Shown here piece after piece: positions 20,992 to 31,722 of a stretch of DNA of 64,000 nucleotides (positions within the stretch are counted from its first letter, which is position 1; every line of letters begins with the position of its first letter). The DNA is from Carnegiea gigantea (taxonomy: Eukaryota; Streptophyta; Magnoliopsida; Caryophyllales; Cactaceae). The notes beneath the pieces are model-generated. The model worked only from the letters and a program-made list of their open reading frames with translations, had not been told where the DNA came from and did no database searches. The position numbers and the translations under genes were made by a program. The stretch is from assembly GCA_029747015.1 (NCBI GenBank), contig JAKOGI010002203.1, positions 1 to 64,000 of the forward strand. Direction: 5' to 3'.

Positions 20992-21291
20992 CTCATTTTG
21001 AACTCTCTGGTGAGGAGATCAGGCAAAGAATTAGTATCTCTTTTGATAAACTCTATATCAAAATCAAATGCTGAAAGGATAGCTTGCCATCGGGCAAAAA
21101 TTTGTTTCGAAACCAGGTTTTTAACATCTTTTTGTAAAATCTCTTTTGCAGATTTGCAATCTATTCTGAGAAGAAATTTTTTGAAATACAAATCATCTTG
21201 AAATTTTGTAACACAGAGAACAATGGATAAAATTTACTTTTTGATTGTAGAGTAATTCTTTTGTGCACCAATCCATAAACCTGAATGATAT
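20992..21291 (-). pseudogene. RNase H C-terminal part, 5' end of minus-strand viral copy
   Basis: Starts inside RNase H at [17 protein letters not shown] (21291) and runs to DLLTREF, then into the downstream protein with no stop. The same RNase H stretch (about 67 bp) also ends this copy at 14744, so the copy is a circle opened within RNase H plus a short overlap. A frame change lies near 21200. The left-hand neighbour is a TA microsatellite. Confidence 0.8.
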
Positions 21292-21305
21292 ACCTATATA
21301 CATGT

Positions 21306-21600
<295 letters not shown>

Positions 21601-21808
21601 TGTGTATGAGTAGTGTTTCCAGCATGCTTCATCCTCACTCACATGCTGCCTGGAAAACTTCTTAGGTGGTCACCCGTCCTAAGATTGCTGCCCAGCAAGC
21701 ACACTTGACTGTGGAGTTCTTGAGAGTGGTTTTCCCGAAAAGAAAGGTGCTTCTTTGGTGATATAGGTAGTAACTTCCATCCTTTTAAGCTACACTCGGG
21801 GTGTTACA

Positions 21809-21978
21809 ATCACCCCCTTGAAGCGCACAACGTCCTCGTTGTGCCTCACTAACCGACCAACTTGCGAGTTCTCTTAACCGATGATGCACACGCAGTATCT
21901 TTGCCCTGCTCGGTAATTGCCCTGGGGCTCTTCATCCACTGGCGCGGCTCACAATCGTGGGTCAGCTCTAATACCATC
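21809..21978 (-). other. Cassandra internal region with PBS and PPT
   Basis: Next to the 5' LTR the minus strand reads TGGTATTAGAGC (21976-21965), one mismatch from the initiator tRNA-Met site TGGTATCAGAGC. Next to the 3' LTR is AAGGGGGTGAT (21819-21809). Nothing coding between. Confidence 0.85.
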
Positions 21979-22089
21979 TGTAACGCCCCGACCCCCCTCT
22001 CGGGTTGCGTACATCTACCAATAGCAGCTTCAACGATTGTCAACTGGCCCTACAAATCACCACAGTCTTTCCGGCATGCTTCATCCTCA

Positions 22090-22175
22090 TTCACACGCTG
22101 CCTGGGAAACTTCCCAGGAGGTCGCCCATCCTAAGATTGCTCTCCAACAAGCGCACTTAACTGTGGAGTTCTTAA
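22090..22175 (-). repeat. 5S rRNA-like segment in Cassandra 5' LTR
   Basis: Minus strand reads GAACTCCACAGTTAAGTGCGC (22171-22151) and GGATGGGCGACCTCCTGGGA (22130-22111), clear counterparts of the pol III internal promoter part of plant 5S rRNA. Divergent and lacking the 5' end of 5S, so not a working rRNA gene. A second copy is in the truncated LTR (about 21725-21640). Confidence 0.88.
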
Positions 22176-22260
22176 GAGGGGGCTTCCCGAAAAGAAAGAT
22201 GCACCTTTGGTGATATAAGTAGTCACTTCGATCCTTCTATGCCGCACTCGGGGTGTTACA

Positions 22261-22478
22261 ATCGCTATGTGAATTTGTTGCCAACATGATGTATATGAGA
22301 CATGTGATGAAGTGGCTGGACCGTGTGAGCGTGGTAGAGTTAATATGTTTCTGAACAAAAGCCTGCGTTAAGATTTTGTATGATATTATAGTACGTGATC
22401 TCTTACTGAATTAGAGTAGTATGGGTGTCGCGCACTATTAGGAGAGAGACCAAGCCCAACTTATTTCCCGAACAGGAT
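22261..22478 (+). other. Untranslated stretch 5' of Ty3 gag remnant
   Basis: About 220 bp between Cassandra and the gag start. I see no primer site or LTR; it is probably the leader of the Ty3 element below. No frame of note. Confidence 0.4.
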
Positions 22479-23500
22479 GGCGGGAAACAAAGAAGTATCT
22501 CAGACTAGGCCTCACCCCGTTTCAAGGACCTTGTGAACCTGGAGATTCCTATGTCCCACTTTAGCGAACGGTCAAAAGCCCTCCACCCCAGGAATGGGAA
22601 TGGATCCCGCAGACAGGTGGAGGAAACCAACCCATCCACTGGAGCAAAACTTATTAATCTTCCACTACTGGAGCTACTGCAGAAACAAGGGGAGTAGTTG
22701 CAATGACAGAATGAACACCTGTAGAAACTGATGGAGGTCAAGGAGAGGAAGGTTGAGGAGGACAACTCGTATATGTTCAAGAGATTAGCGAGTCACAACC
22801 CACCTGTTTACAATGGCACCCCTGATCCCAAGGCCTTTGAGGATTGGATTAGGGACATGGAGAAGCTATTTGATGCTCTCCAGTGCCCTAAGGAGCAGAA
22901 GGTAGGATTTGTTGTGTTCTACCTTAAGGACAAGGTCGACCTATGGTGGGCCATTATGCGAGAGAGGCAGCACGAGCCTGGGGTTCGACTGGAAAGGGTT
23001 CAAGGAGTTAATCAAGGACTATTTCTATCCCGTATCTCTAGAAGGCAAAGAGAACGAATTTATGCAGCTGCAATAAGAGGGAACAAGTGTGCTAGAATAT
23101 GCCTCCAAGTTCATGGAACTTTCCTGTTTGGCCCCGGCCTTTGTAGCTGATGAAAAGTTGAAGATTTACCGTTTCAAGGCTGGACTCAACCCTGACATCA
23201 AGGAGAAGATGTCGGTGCGTCAGTACACCTCCTACGTGGAGCAATATAACACTGCGGTGAATGTGGAGAGGGCGATGAAGGAAAGAAACAACTACTTCAA
23301 TGAGCAGCGCAGAACCAAGAGAAAAGAGGATCGGCGAGAGAATTTCCTCTCACAAAAGCCATATGAGAGGCCTCCTGGGAACCATTATTCGAACAATGAT
23401 GCACGTGGTGGTCAGCACCCCAACAATCGGCTCAGAGTGACCTGCAATGCTTGTGGAAGGCCGTAATGCTTGTGGAAGGCTGAGATATTATGCTCGGGAA
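22479..23500 (+). pseudogene. Ty3/Gypsy gag remnant
   Basis: Likely start ATG 22479. Capsid-type gag recognised by PPVYNGTPDPKAFEDWI and FYLKDKVDLWWA (22800-22950), then LEYASKFMEL and EKLKIYRFKAGLNPDIKEKM. At the C-terminus are two degenerate zinc knuckles, one CNACGR...YYARECR with histidine replaced by tyrosine, the second CYCCGSSQHQIRDC. Breaks: early stops before 22731, a frameshift near 22985 (HEPG/FDWKG), a TAA near 23073, and a ~20-bp tandem duplication of AATGCTTGTGGAAGGC at about 23444-23480 that disrupts the first knuckle. Confidence 0.8.
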
Positions 23501-23826
23501 TGCCGCTCGGTTAAGTGGTGCTACTGCTGCGGGAGCTCCCAACATCAGATACGTGATTGCCCACATCCCCCACCCCTTGCCAACCAGGGTTATGAATAAG
23601 GACAGCAGCCCCAACAGCACTATCAAAATAGGGGCGGATAGGCAGCTAACCCAAGTCATTAGGGCCGAGCACCCCAGCAAAACCAGGCTAGGCCCCCCAA
23701 CCAACCACCGCGAAACATTGGGGGTAGAGTTTACGTGACGCGCAAGGAAGAAGTGGAGGATGCTCTGAACATCGCGACTGGTGTATTCTCTATTCATTGT
23801 CATGAAGTTTTCGTGTGGTCGTAAAT
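23501..23826 (+). pseudogene. Ty3 gag-protease linker and start of protease
   Basis: Q- and P-rich linker (QQNQARPPNQPPRN), then RVYVTRKEEVEDALNIATGVFSI, which normally leads into the protease DSG motif; the frame ends before it at TAA after EVFVWS (about 23824). Protease core, RT, RNase H and integrase are all missing, so the element lost its centre. Confidence 0.65.
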
Positions 23827-24011
23827 TATGAAAGTCTCAGGACGAAACCTCCTTAATAAGGGAGTACTATGTAGAGTCTTGGAAAAGTCATGGTCGTAGG
23901 GTGTTTTGTTTGTCAGAAACTATTGAAGTTTCGGAGGCGAAACTTTCATAATGATAGTGTATGATGTAGTTTATTAAAGTTTTGGGGACGAAACTTTCTT
24001 AAAAGGGTAGT
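23827..24011 (+). other. Ty3 3' end with three degenerate copies of the PPT-proximal block
   Basis: The block GTTTyGGGGACGAAACTTTCTTAA-like occurs at about 23836, 23927 and 23974, each followed by a purine-rich stretch (AAGGGAGTACTATGTA, AATGATAGTGTATGATGTA, AAAGGGTAGTATGTAAAA). It resembles the end of Ty3 polyproteins plus the polypurine tract, here repeated. Confidence 0.5.
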
Positions 24012-24325
24012 ATGTAAAACCTCAAAAATTCATGTTTGTGAACACAAAATTCATTTCGGGATGAGTGATACTTAACATGGATCGACCTAGGCCTTACGAC
24101 CTAAATCCATCCAAGTCAACGCAAAATTTTTATTTTATTTTCAACTCTTTATTTATTTCGGGAAATTTTCTTTTTTATTTTCAACTTCTTTTTATTTCAG
24201 GAGGGGAAGAAGATCTAATTTTCGCCTTTTTTTTAAGGAAAAAAACAATACTTTTGAAATACCTCTTTTCCCTCCTAAAACACCCTAACCCTAGTCTCTC
24301 CCCCTTTTTCTTTTGAGTTGCCACC
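24012..24325 (+). repeat. Ty3/Gypsy LTR, left part (split by Athila insertion)
   Basis: Starts TGTAAAACCTC right after the purine tract and runs to 24325, where the Athila-type element begins. The CCCTAACCCTAG and CT-rich end here continues naturally into the CT- and CCACC-rich sequence at 61132. Flanks CCACC (24321-24325) and CCGCC (61132-61136) are a probable target duplication with one change. Confidence 0.6.
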
Positions 24326-25617
24326 TGATCAACTACCGCAAGCACACGAGTAGCCGTAGTATAGATAAAGATATCATTTCTCAGAGACCAATGTAACTTA
24401 CTGAGTCTTGTCTGTCAGAATGAGCTAAGTAAAATTCTAATTCAAAGGGTTCGATTTAACAACTTCTAATTCGCTATTCTGAATCAATCAAAGTGAAAAT
24501 ATGTCTAGGAATTCTTATAGTTATGAAAGGGTATTGGATCAAAATGACGATCATGTGCTTTACTCTAAATCGATTAATCTCGAGGAATTGTAATCTATCT
24601 AGAAATTTGATCTATTCTTTCAAAATCAATCAAATTTGCCTAAAGTAAGTGAAAGTCGTTCGTTCAAACTAATTTGCCTTAATCCAAATTAAATATCTTC
24701 AATTACTCTCTAGTCCTCATAACATGCAAATCTCTCTTTTGAGACGACTCCATGTTAGGTCTAATCAAGCAGTCCAACAGCCAAATGACACCTTTCAGTT
24801 TTTCACCTGATTGTTTCAAGTAAGCAAGCAAATTTTGGCCAAAAATCCACTCACACCAATACAATTACTTGATATAACAAAATCAAACCAATCATAAAGA
24901 TAAGCATAATTCTATAAATTAAAATATGATCCAACTACATTCTCATAAACTACTAAATCCCTAGGCAAAAAGTAAACTACTCACACATGATTAAGAATTA
25001 AACAAACTAACCAATAATCTAGCGAAATCTGAGAGAAAGGCTTGATTGAGATGGCCTTCAACCAAGGGCTTCAAACTACTTCGAAAACCAAACACATACA
25101 CTCAAGATTTCTCCCCAAAACTAAAATCAAACTAGAAATCTTAAAAGAAACAACAAAATTTGAGAACAGGAAGAAAACTATGCTAAAGCTCTCATCTATG
25201 CTAGCTCTATGCTTGTGTTATTGTTTTCTACTGCTGCAAAATGGGGCCTTTTATAGAGGAGCTCGATTGGTCTCAGCCACACAGCCGAAGGAAGATGAAG
25301 AGGCAGCAGTTCCATGCTCATCACGGTCCGTGGTAGGTATCACGGTCCAGCCATGGTCTGGGCTGGAACCGACTTTCTACTCTATATTCTTACTCCAGGG
25401 GCGTAGCAATTCATGGGTGTCGGTGGGGGAAGGTCAAAATACATCTACTAAGGGTCAAATGCTGGGCAAAAAGGCTTAAAATCCTGCAAAATACATAAAA
25501 CAACTATACCCAAGCATAAGTCGAGAATGGGAGTATAAATAATAACATTAAGCACGTAATTCTCCTAAAAATGAAGCAAAATAGCCCTAAAATGATATAT
25601 ACATTAAGCACTTATCA
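24326..25617 (-). repeat. Athila-type 3' LTR
   Basis: 1292 bp, plus strand TGATCAACT...CTTATCA. Minus-strand TATA box TATAAAAG at about 25256-25249. A GC-rich dyad block (CACGGTCCGTGG and a second CACGGTCC/CATGG arm) lies at 25321-25366. Visibly diverged from its partner at 59847-61131, with many substitutions and short indels. The 145-codon frame 25042-25479 is a chance frame within the LTR. Confidence 0.85.
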
Positions 25618-27435
25618 AACTCCCCCTATGCTTAAACTGCCGCTTGTCCTCAAGCAATGCTAAAATGAAACTATACATAACCTCCTCAGGATAGACATAG
25701 GCAACATTCAAATGGCAAAGTTGATCCAAAGGTAGTCCAGAAAGATGTAAAAATCATTAATAAACAAATGAAGGAATGAAATTTGCGAAAACCTTTTGAT
25801 AGACTACAATGTCAAACATGAACCAATCTTCCCAAATCATCAAATACGGTCGTTCTAGCACATGAAACAAGTAAGGCTACCAAGGCTAGTAGAACCTCTT
25901 TAGTTATGTGTCTCTCATCACTCATTTGTTTAATAATAATGAAGGTTCTCTCAAATCTCATTCCTTAGACTCAATTCTGCCATAAGCTTAACAACACTCT
26001 CAAATTCGCCATTACTAAATTGTAAACACACTAAACAATCATGAGGGCTATCATAGGGTTATAACAGGGCCATGGGTAAAGGTAAGAGGGGAACAAATGT
26101 TTTCGAAATGAGGAGCTAGAAGCCAAAGACTAAGAGATAAACAATTCTAATGCATCATAGTACATCCTTATTAAACCATTACAATTTATGAACAAATAAA
26201 TCCCAAATTGAAGAGAGAAAGCGTTGAAAGTCATAAATATCTTATAATCCTAGCAAGGCTAACACTTTCTTTCTTTTTTTTTCGTTTTTTTTTTTTTGGC
26301 TTTTTTTTCTGTTTCTTTTTTCCATTTCTTTGTTTTTGTTCATGATCCTTTCTTTCTTTTTTTTCCAAAAAGGATAGCCAAGAGGAGATCCATAACGAAC
26401 TTTAAATTTCAACTCTTCTCCAAACTTTGTACAATAAAACAAGGGATTTATCAAAATCTCATATCCCTTCACCAAATAGCCGAAATTCACTAAAAGATAA
26501 CAATCCACCTTACTAGTGCCCTATCAACCTTGATGCAAAAGAATGGAACACTCCCCTAGTCTTGACTTAAAAGTAAGACAAGTATTTGGCCATGGGGTAT
26601 AATAGGAGGTTCAAATCAATAAAATTGGATATAAGCTCAAAGGAACTAGCAAAGGATACAATATGCAACAAAGGTGGCTATTTGGTTGTGGCGCTTAAAC
26701 AAATCAAAGAAAAAAAATGCCTCAATCATATTGTCCGAATGCATATGCGAAATGTGATCTTGAATAAGAATCAAAGCAAGTTCTAGAGAAATGACGTCAA
26801 GGAAGAGTCATACATAAAAGAAACATGAGACTAAAATGATGAATAGCCTCTAGAAGCTCAAAATCTCACGGGACATCTACGAGGGTCAAAACTAGCTCAC
26901 TAGTAAGCATACGACAAAAATTCATGAAAAGACTCATGGGGCAAATCAACTCGCATCCAACATGTGGTCAAAACATGGAGATCATTTCCAAAAACTCATT
27001 CACAAACATTTTATGCACAATTTGGGCAAATCAAAGGATCAAACTAAACCAAAGAAGTCTGCTAAATATCCAAAAAGATCATCATCGGAGGATTTTTTTC
27101 CCTTTTAATTTTTGTTTCGTGTTTTTTTTATGCATGCTCCTAATAACAATGCAAACTAAAAAATGCAAAGTGACTAGGAAAACGAAAACCTAAATCAAAA
27201 ATTCCAAAAACTACCACTAACTCCATATACAAAGCACAAACACACCAAACCGAAAGCAGGCATCAGATGCCAAATATAACGACTAACTCCCCCATGCTTG
27301 AATCACACATTGCCCTTAATGTGGGTGCAAAATAGAAAAAGAGAAGGGGGTAGCACAAAGCATTCAGAAAGGGGGGGTGGTAGAGGATGGGGTGGTTAGC
27401 CATAAGAGATATGTCAATCCCGCCAGGTTTCTAGA
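25618..27435 (-). other. Athila-type 3' non-coding region with polypurine tract
   Basis: Directly before the 3' LTR the minus strand reads TAGGGGGAGTT (about 25629-25618), a good polypurine tract, preceded by GCTTGAGGACAAGCGGCAG as in many Athila/Tat elements. The rest has long T- and A-rich tracts (26265-26375) and no convincing coding frame on either strand. It ends at the CATGC target duplication of the TR-GAG element. Confidence 0.7.
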
Positions 27436-27440
27436 CATGC

Positions 27441-28944
27441 TGATGTACCTCTTAAGGGTTAAGCTTAACTCAATCCAAGTGTAAAAGCTAAAACCAAGAA
27501 AGATTACAATCAAGGAAGAAGGATAAAAACTAAATCAATCCTTGGGTACAGATTTCACCACCAAAGATTAATCTAGGGAATACTAAACTCTCACTTAGAT
27601 ATAGATTTCACCACTAAGCTTGAGTATAGGGGCCTTAAGCTTAATTAGAATACAGATTTCAGCACCTAATCAAGGCTTAAGACTCATTTGATCACCACTC
27701 TAATTGGCCTAATTAGAGATAAGCAAGTAGAGAATTCAGGTAACAATACTGAGGAGTTTCAACCTCAACTTCATATTTCACTTAATCATCACTTGATTAC
27801 AAAATGAATGGCTAGGCTATTTATAAGCATGCCTTTATTAGGTAATCATTAGGAGATCACTTAATGGTTGGAAAACTTACTAAGTATGCTAGCTTAGCTA
27901 AATTACATAGTTTGTTCCTAAACTATGCTGAAATGTGAACAAAAGCTTAATTACATAGCAAAATGATTATCTAAGCTTCTTCCTTAATGTTCCTGGGCTG
28001 CTTGGTTAGGTTTTCCTTCCTTGGAAAGACTTCGTTCACGGCTGCCACATCAAAAGTTCACAGCTTGTACATGTCCACCACTTCATGTCATAGTGTCCGA
28101 GTAATAGCTTGCCAAATGGCTTCTTTTTCTTATTCCACATGGCTGTTTCTTCATGGATGAGTCACTAGGTGACTAAGCTCAAGCAGCCAGCCAAGAACAT
28201 ACTCACCTTGGTAGAGGAAAACCCACCTAAGAGGGAAAAACTACCTTGCTAAGAAACCAGCTGCTAGGTGGTGCATGGAGCTTAGTCTTTGCTGCTATTG
28301 GGCCACTGCATTTTGATGACTAATCTTTGGTTTTATTCAATGGGGGGAAACCTCAAGATATCTAGAAACCCCCCTTTTTGAAAATCATGAGTTGGACATC
28401 ATTAAGTACCTTAATCATGAAGATCTTTTTAACTATGCAAATTCCAATGCCTACTAGGCAGCTTTGATAAAACAACTAAAGTAGACCCCTTAGCATGCTC
28501 TTCTGACTTTGTGCTTAGTAGAACAAATAAACTAGACATCCTAAATGAACTAACAAAAAAAGAATTATAACATTTGGATGTCGTTTCATCTAGAAAATAA
28601 TAAAAATAATACCAAGTAAAAATTATCCCAAAACTGCAGCCTGGACAGTTTGAGTTGAAGAGTTGATTAGAAGTATCAAATGAAGTTCAAATGAGCTGAA
28701 ACTGGTTTTGCTAGAAAGATAACTTCTTAGAATTCACACCCATGGAAAAATATTTGACTTAAACTTCAAAAAGGCCTAAGTAATTAGGCTCACAAAAATC
28801 GGTGTGCTGCTAGAATTAATCCAACAACTAGTTCCTCTTGAACTTACAAAAATATGATTGGTTCTCTAGATATTTGATGACTAATTTAGATTCTCTTGAC
28901 TGCCATGGACCTCCAAATTATTGTTCCTTGAGGGATTTACATCA
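27441..28944 (-). repeat. TR-GAG 3' LTR
   Basis: 1504 bp. Minus-strand TATA box TATAAATAG at about 27826-27818. Contains a run of near-repeated phrases (CAGATTTCACCAC...) around 27550-27680. Preceded on the minus strand by the purine tract AAAGGGAGGA (28954-28945). Confidence 0.88.
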
Positions 28945-29386
28945 TCCTCCCTTTGTTGAGAAGGATTTGCCCTCAAATCCAATGGGTAAGCATGGATGGA
29001 TTGGACTCCAGCTGAAAAATGACTAACCAAGCAAATAAGGCTTTCTTGGTTCGAATCTGGTGGCTTTGGAAAATGGTCATAGAGTCATTTGGAAAGGGAT
29101 ATTCTGGTTGCTTTAGACCATTCAAAGGCCACTCTTTGAAGGGTGTAAGCTCAATATGTGTGGCTTTGAAATGTGGCTTGCTTGAAGTGAGAAAAAAATC
29201 AGAATGTTCTCATTGCTTTGGTTTGTGGAATTTAGAATAATCATAAGTTGAAGTAGGAAGATCAACTTGGCTAACGGGAACATCATGGGCATAGTTTCCT
29301 TCAGTAATAAACAATGAGCATAACTTACTCAGAAACGTGTTACTAGAGCGAAAGCTTCATTTTCTTGCATCTTCTTTTGGTTCAGT
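28945..29386 (-). other. TR-GAG 3' untranslated interior and polypurine tract
   Basis: About 440 bp between the gag stop and the 3' LTR. Polypurine tract at 28954-28945. No supported frame; plus-strand ORFs here are antisense chance frames. Confidence 0.6.
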
Positions 29387-30061
29387 CTAAGTTTGCTCCA
29401 ATGGAAGCATGTCACCCTCGTCAGCTTTCACTATGAGTTCCTCTTGAGTTTCCTTAAGATCACCCTCATTCTCTTCCTCCTTTGTTACTTCCCATTCAGC
29501 CAAAGTAACAAACCTACTGTTGGTGCAATTAGAAGCTAAGTGCCCAAATCCTTGGCACTCAATACATCTTTGGATGCCTTTAGGAATAGGTTTAGGTTTA
29601 CTTTGTGGAGGTAGGCTCTCTTGTGAAGTTTGGATTCTTTGTGGCATGGAAGGAGAGGGAATCACAGGTTTAGGAAAGGAAATAGAACTTCCCTTGCTAA
29701 AAGGTTTGTCTCAAAGTGGGGGCGGAAGCAGGGAAACATGTTTGAGTGTGCAAGAGGGTGGGCTAAAGGCACCCATTAGCTTACTTCTCATCTTCTTCCA
29801 AGTTCTCACCTTCTCTTTTCCTTTCTTTCTTCTCTTAATCTTGTAATTCTGCCACCATTGAAGTGCACAACCTCTCAATCTTGAAATAACCACTTTGGAC
29901 TTCTCTTGGTCGTCAACCTTACAACAAGTAAACACTCGTTCCACCACAGAAATCCAGCATGTAAATTCTTCCTTTTTGCCATGAAAGTTTGGGATTTCGA
30001 GGCTGGCGTACTCAAAACCAATTAAGTTTAGCTCTTTCTTCAAGCTTCTAAATAAAGGCAT
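29387..30061 (-). pseudogene. TR-GAG gag protein, one internal stop
   Basis: Start ATG 30061. The N-terminal part is a Ty3-type capsid (LEIPNFHGKKEEFTCWI, then KSKVVISRLRGCALQWWQN and a basic helix), about residues 20-100. After a TGA at 29711-29709 the same frame continues (DKPFSKGSS) through a serine/proline-rich linker to a complete CCHC knuckle CIECQGFGHLASNC (about 29565-29523) and an acidic tail ending at 29387. It forms virus-like particles in families with intact gag. About 225 codons in all. Confidence 0.8.
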
Positions 30062-30186
30062 GATGGATAAATTCTAAGTGTTCTTTGTGTTTGGATTGTG
30101 TTTGGGGCTGAATTTGAGGAATGTGTTTAGGAAATGTGTTTGGATTGAATTTGGGTGTGCGAGGCTCAGGAAAGGATTTGAACTTG

Positions 30187-30201
30187 CTCTGATCCCAAAA
30201 T
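30187..30201 (-). promoter_or_regulatory. TR-GAG primer binding site
   Basis: Minus strand ATTTTGGGATCAGAGC directly after the 5' LTR. Differs from the usual TTTTGGTATCAGAGC by one base (GGGATC for GGTATC), probably a mutated initiator tRNA-Met site. Confidence 0.7.
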
Positions 30202-31705
30202 TGATGTACCTCTCAAGGGATAAGCTTAACTCAATTCAAGAGTAAAAGCTAAAACCAAGAAAGATTACAATCAAGGAAGAAGGTTAGAAACCAAATCAAT
30301 CCTTGGGTACAGATTTTACCACCAAAGATTAATCTAGTGAATACCAAACTCTCACTTGGATACAGATTTCACCACTGAGCTTGAGTATAGGGCCCTTAAG
30401 CTTAATTAGGATACATATTTTATCACCTAATCAAGGCTTAAGACTCACTTGATCACCACTCTAATTGGCCTAATTAGAGATATGCAAGTAGAGAATTCAG
30501 GTAACAATACTGAGAAGTTTCAAACTCAACTTCAGATTTCACCTAATCATCACTTGATTAAAAAATGAATGGCTAGGCTATTTATAAGCACGCCGTCATT
30601 AGGTAATCATTAGGAGATTACTTAATGGTTAGGAAACTCACTAAGTATGCTAGCTTAGCTAAATTACATAGTTTTTCCTAAACTATGCTGAAATGTGAAC
30701 AAAAGCTTAATTACATAGCAAGATGATTATCTAAGCTTCTTCCTTAATGTTCCTGGGCTGCTTGGTTAGGTTTTCTTCCCTTGTAAGGACTTCATTCACA
30801 GCTGCCATATCAAAAGTTCACAGCTTGTACATGCCCGCCACTTCATGTCATAGTGTCCGAGTAATAGCTTGCCAAATGGCTTCTTTTCCTTATTCCACAT
30901 GGCTGTTTCTTCATAGATGAGTTACTAGGTGACTAATCTTAAGCATCCAGCCAAGAACATACTCACCTTGGTGGAGGAAAACCCACCTAAGAGGGAAAAA
31001 CTCCCTTGCTAAGAAACCAGCTGCTAGGTAGCGCATGGAGCTTAGTCTTTGCTGCTATCGAGCCACTGCATTTTGATGATTAATCTACGCTTTTCTTCAA
31101 TGGGGGGAACCTCAAGATATCTAGAAACCCTCCCTTTCTGAAAATCATGATTTGGACATCATTAAGTACCTTAATCACCAAGATCTTTTTAACTGTGCAA
31201 ATTCAGACGCCTACTAGGCAGCTTTGACAAAACAACTTAAATAGATCCCTTAACGTGTCTTCTAGCTTTATGCTTAGTAAAACAAATGAACTAGACATCC
31301 TAACTAAACTAACAAAAAAAAGAATTACAATATTTGGATGTCATTTCATCTAGAAAATAATAAAAATAATACCGAGTAAAAACTATCCCAAAACTGCAGC
31401 TTGGACAATTTGAGTTCAGGAGCTGATTAGAAGTATCAAATGAAGTCCAAATGTGCTGAAACTAGTTTTTCTAGAATGATAACTTCTTGGACTTCACACC
31501 CATGGAAAACTATTTGACTTAAACCTCAAAGAGTCCTAAGTAATGAGGCTCACAAAAATCAGGTGTGCTGCTGGAATTAATCTGACAACTAGTTCCTCTT
31601 GAACTTGCAAAAAAATGATCGGTTCTCTAGACATTTGATAACTAATTTGGATTCTCTTGACTGCCATGGACCTCCAAATTAGTGTTCTTTAAGGGATTTA
31701 CATCA
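30202..31705 (-). repeat. TR-GAG 5' LTR
   Basis: 1504 bp, same length as its partner. Minus-strand TATA box at about 30587-30579. Ends TACATCA next to the CATGC duplication. Confidence 0.88.
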
Positions 31706-31722
31706 CATGCCCTATAGTCTTA

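Larger units (their letters stand above)
1..21291. mobile_element. Endogenous caulimovirid cluster (florendovirus-like), rearranged
   Basis: About 21 kb made of pieces of one pararetrovirus family. Gene order in the long copies is leader, movement protein, coat protein with a CCHC knuckle, aspartic protease, RNase H, a downstream protein of unknown function, then an intergenic region with TATA box, poly(A) signal and initiator-tRNA-Met primer site. One polyprotein frame covers movement protein to RNase H and a second coding region follows it; that arrangement fits Florendovirus best in my judgement, but the genus call is inference. There is no integrase and there are no LTRs, as expected for Caulimoviridae. 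The window starts inside the cluster. Pieces lie on both strands and switch orientation at about 1551-1606, 3243-3272, 4276, inside each tandem unit, and at 14743. Confidence 0.88.
21612..22260 (-). mobile_element. Cassandra TRIM retrotransposon, 3' LTR truncated
   Basis: Short non-coding LTR element. The complete 5' LTR (22260-21979, 282 bp) starts TGTAAC and ends GTTACA; the 3' LTR (21808-21612) lacks its last ~85 bp next to the microsatellite. Internal region only 170 bp with a tRNA-Met-type primer site and a GGGGGTGAT purine tract. Both LTRs carry a 5S-rRNA-like segment. These are the defining traits of Cassandra, which depends on proteins from other elements. Confidence 0.92.
27441..31705 (-). 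mobile_element. Non-autonomous gag-only LTR element (TR-GAG type)
   Basis: 4265 bp, flanked by exact 5-bp duplications CATGC (27436-27440 and 31706-31710). Both LTRs are 1504 bp with TGATGTA...TACATCA ends. The 1257-bp interior has a primer site, one gag frame, a purine tract and nothing else. This matches elements described as TR-GAG: long LTRs, a Ty3-type gag, no pol. The LTRs differ at many positions, so the insertion is not recent. It landed just after the end of the Athila env-like frame. Confidence 0.9.

Noticed and set aside
22090..22175. A 5S rRNA gene
   Set aside because: Only part of 5S is present, it is divergent, and it sits in both LTRs of a TRIM with primer site and purine tract; this is Cassandra.
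25042..25479. 145-codon plus-strand frame in the Athila LTR
   Set aside because: Antisense to the element, not kept in the partner LTR at 59847-61131.
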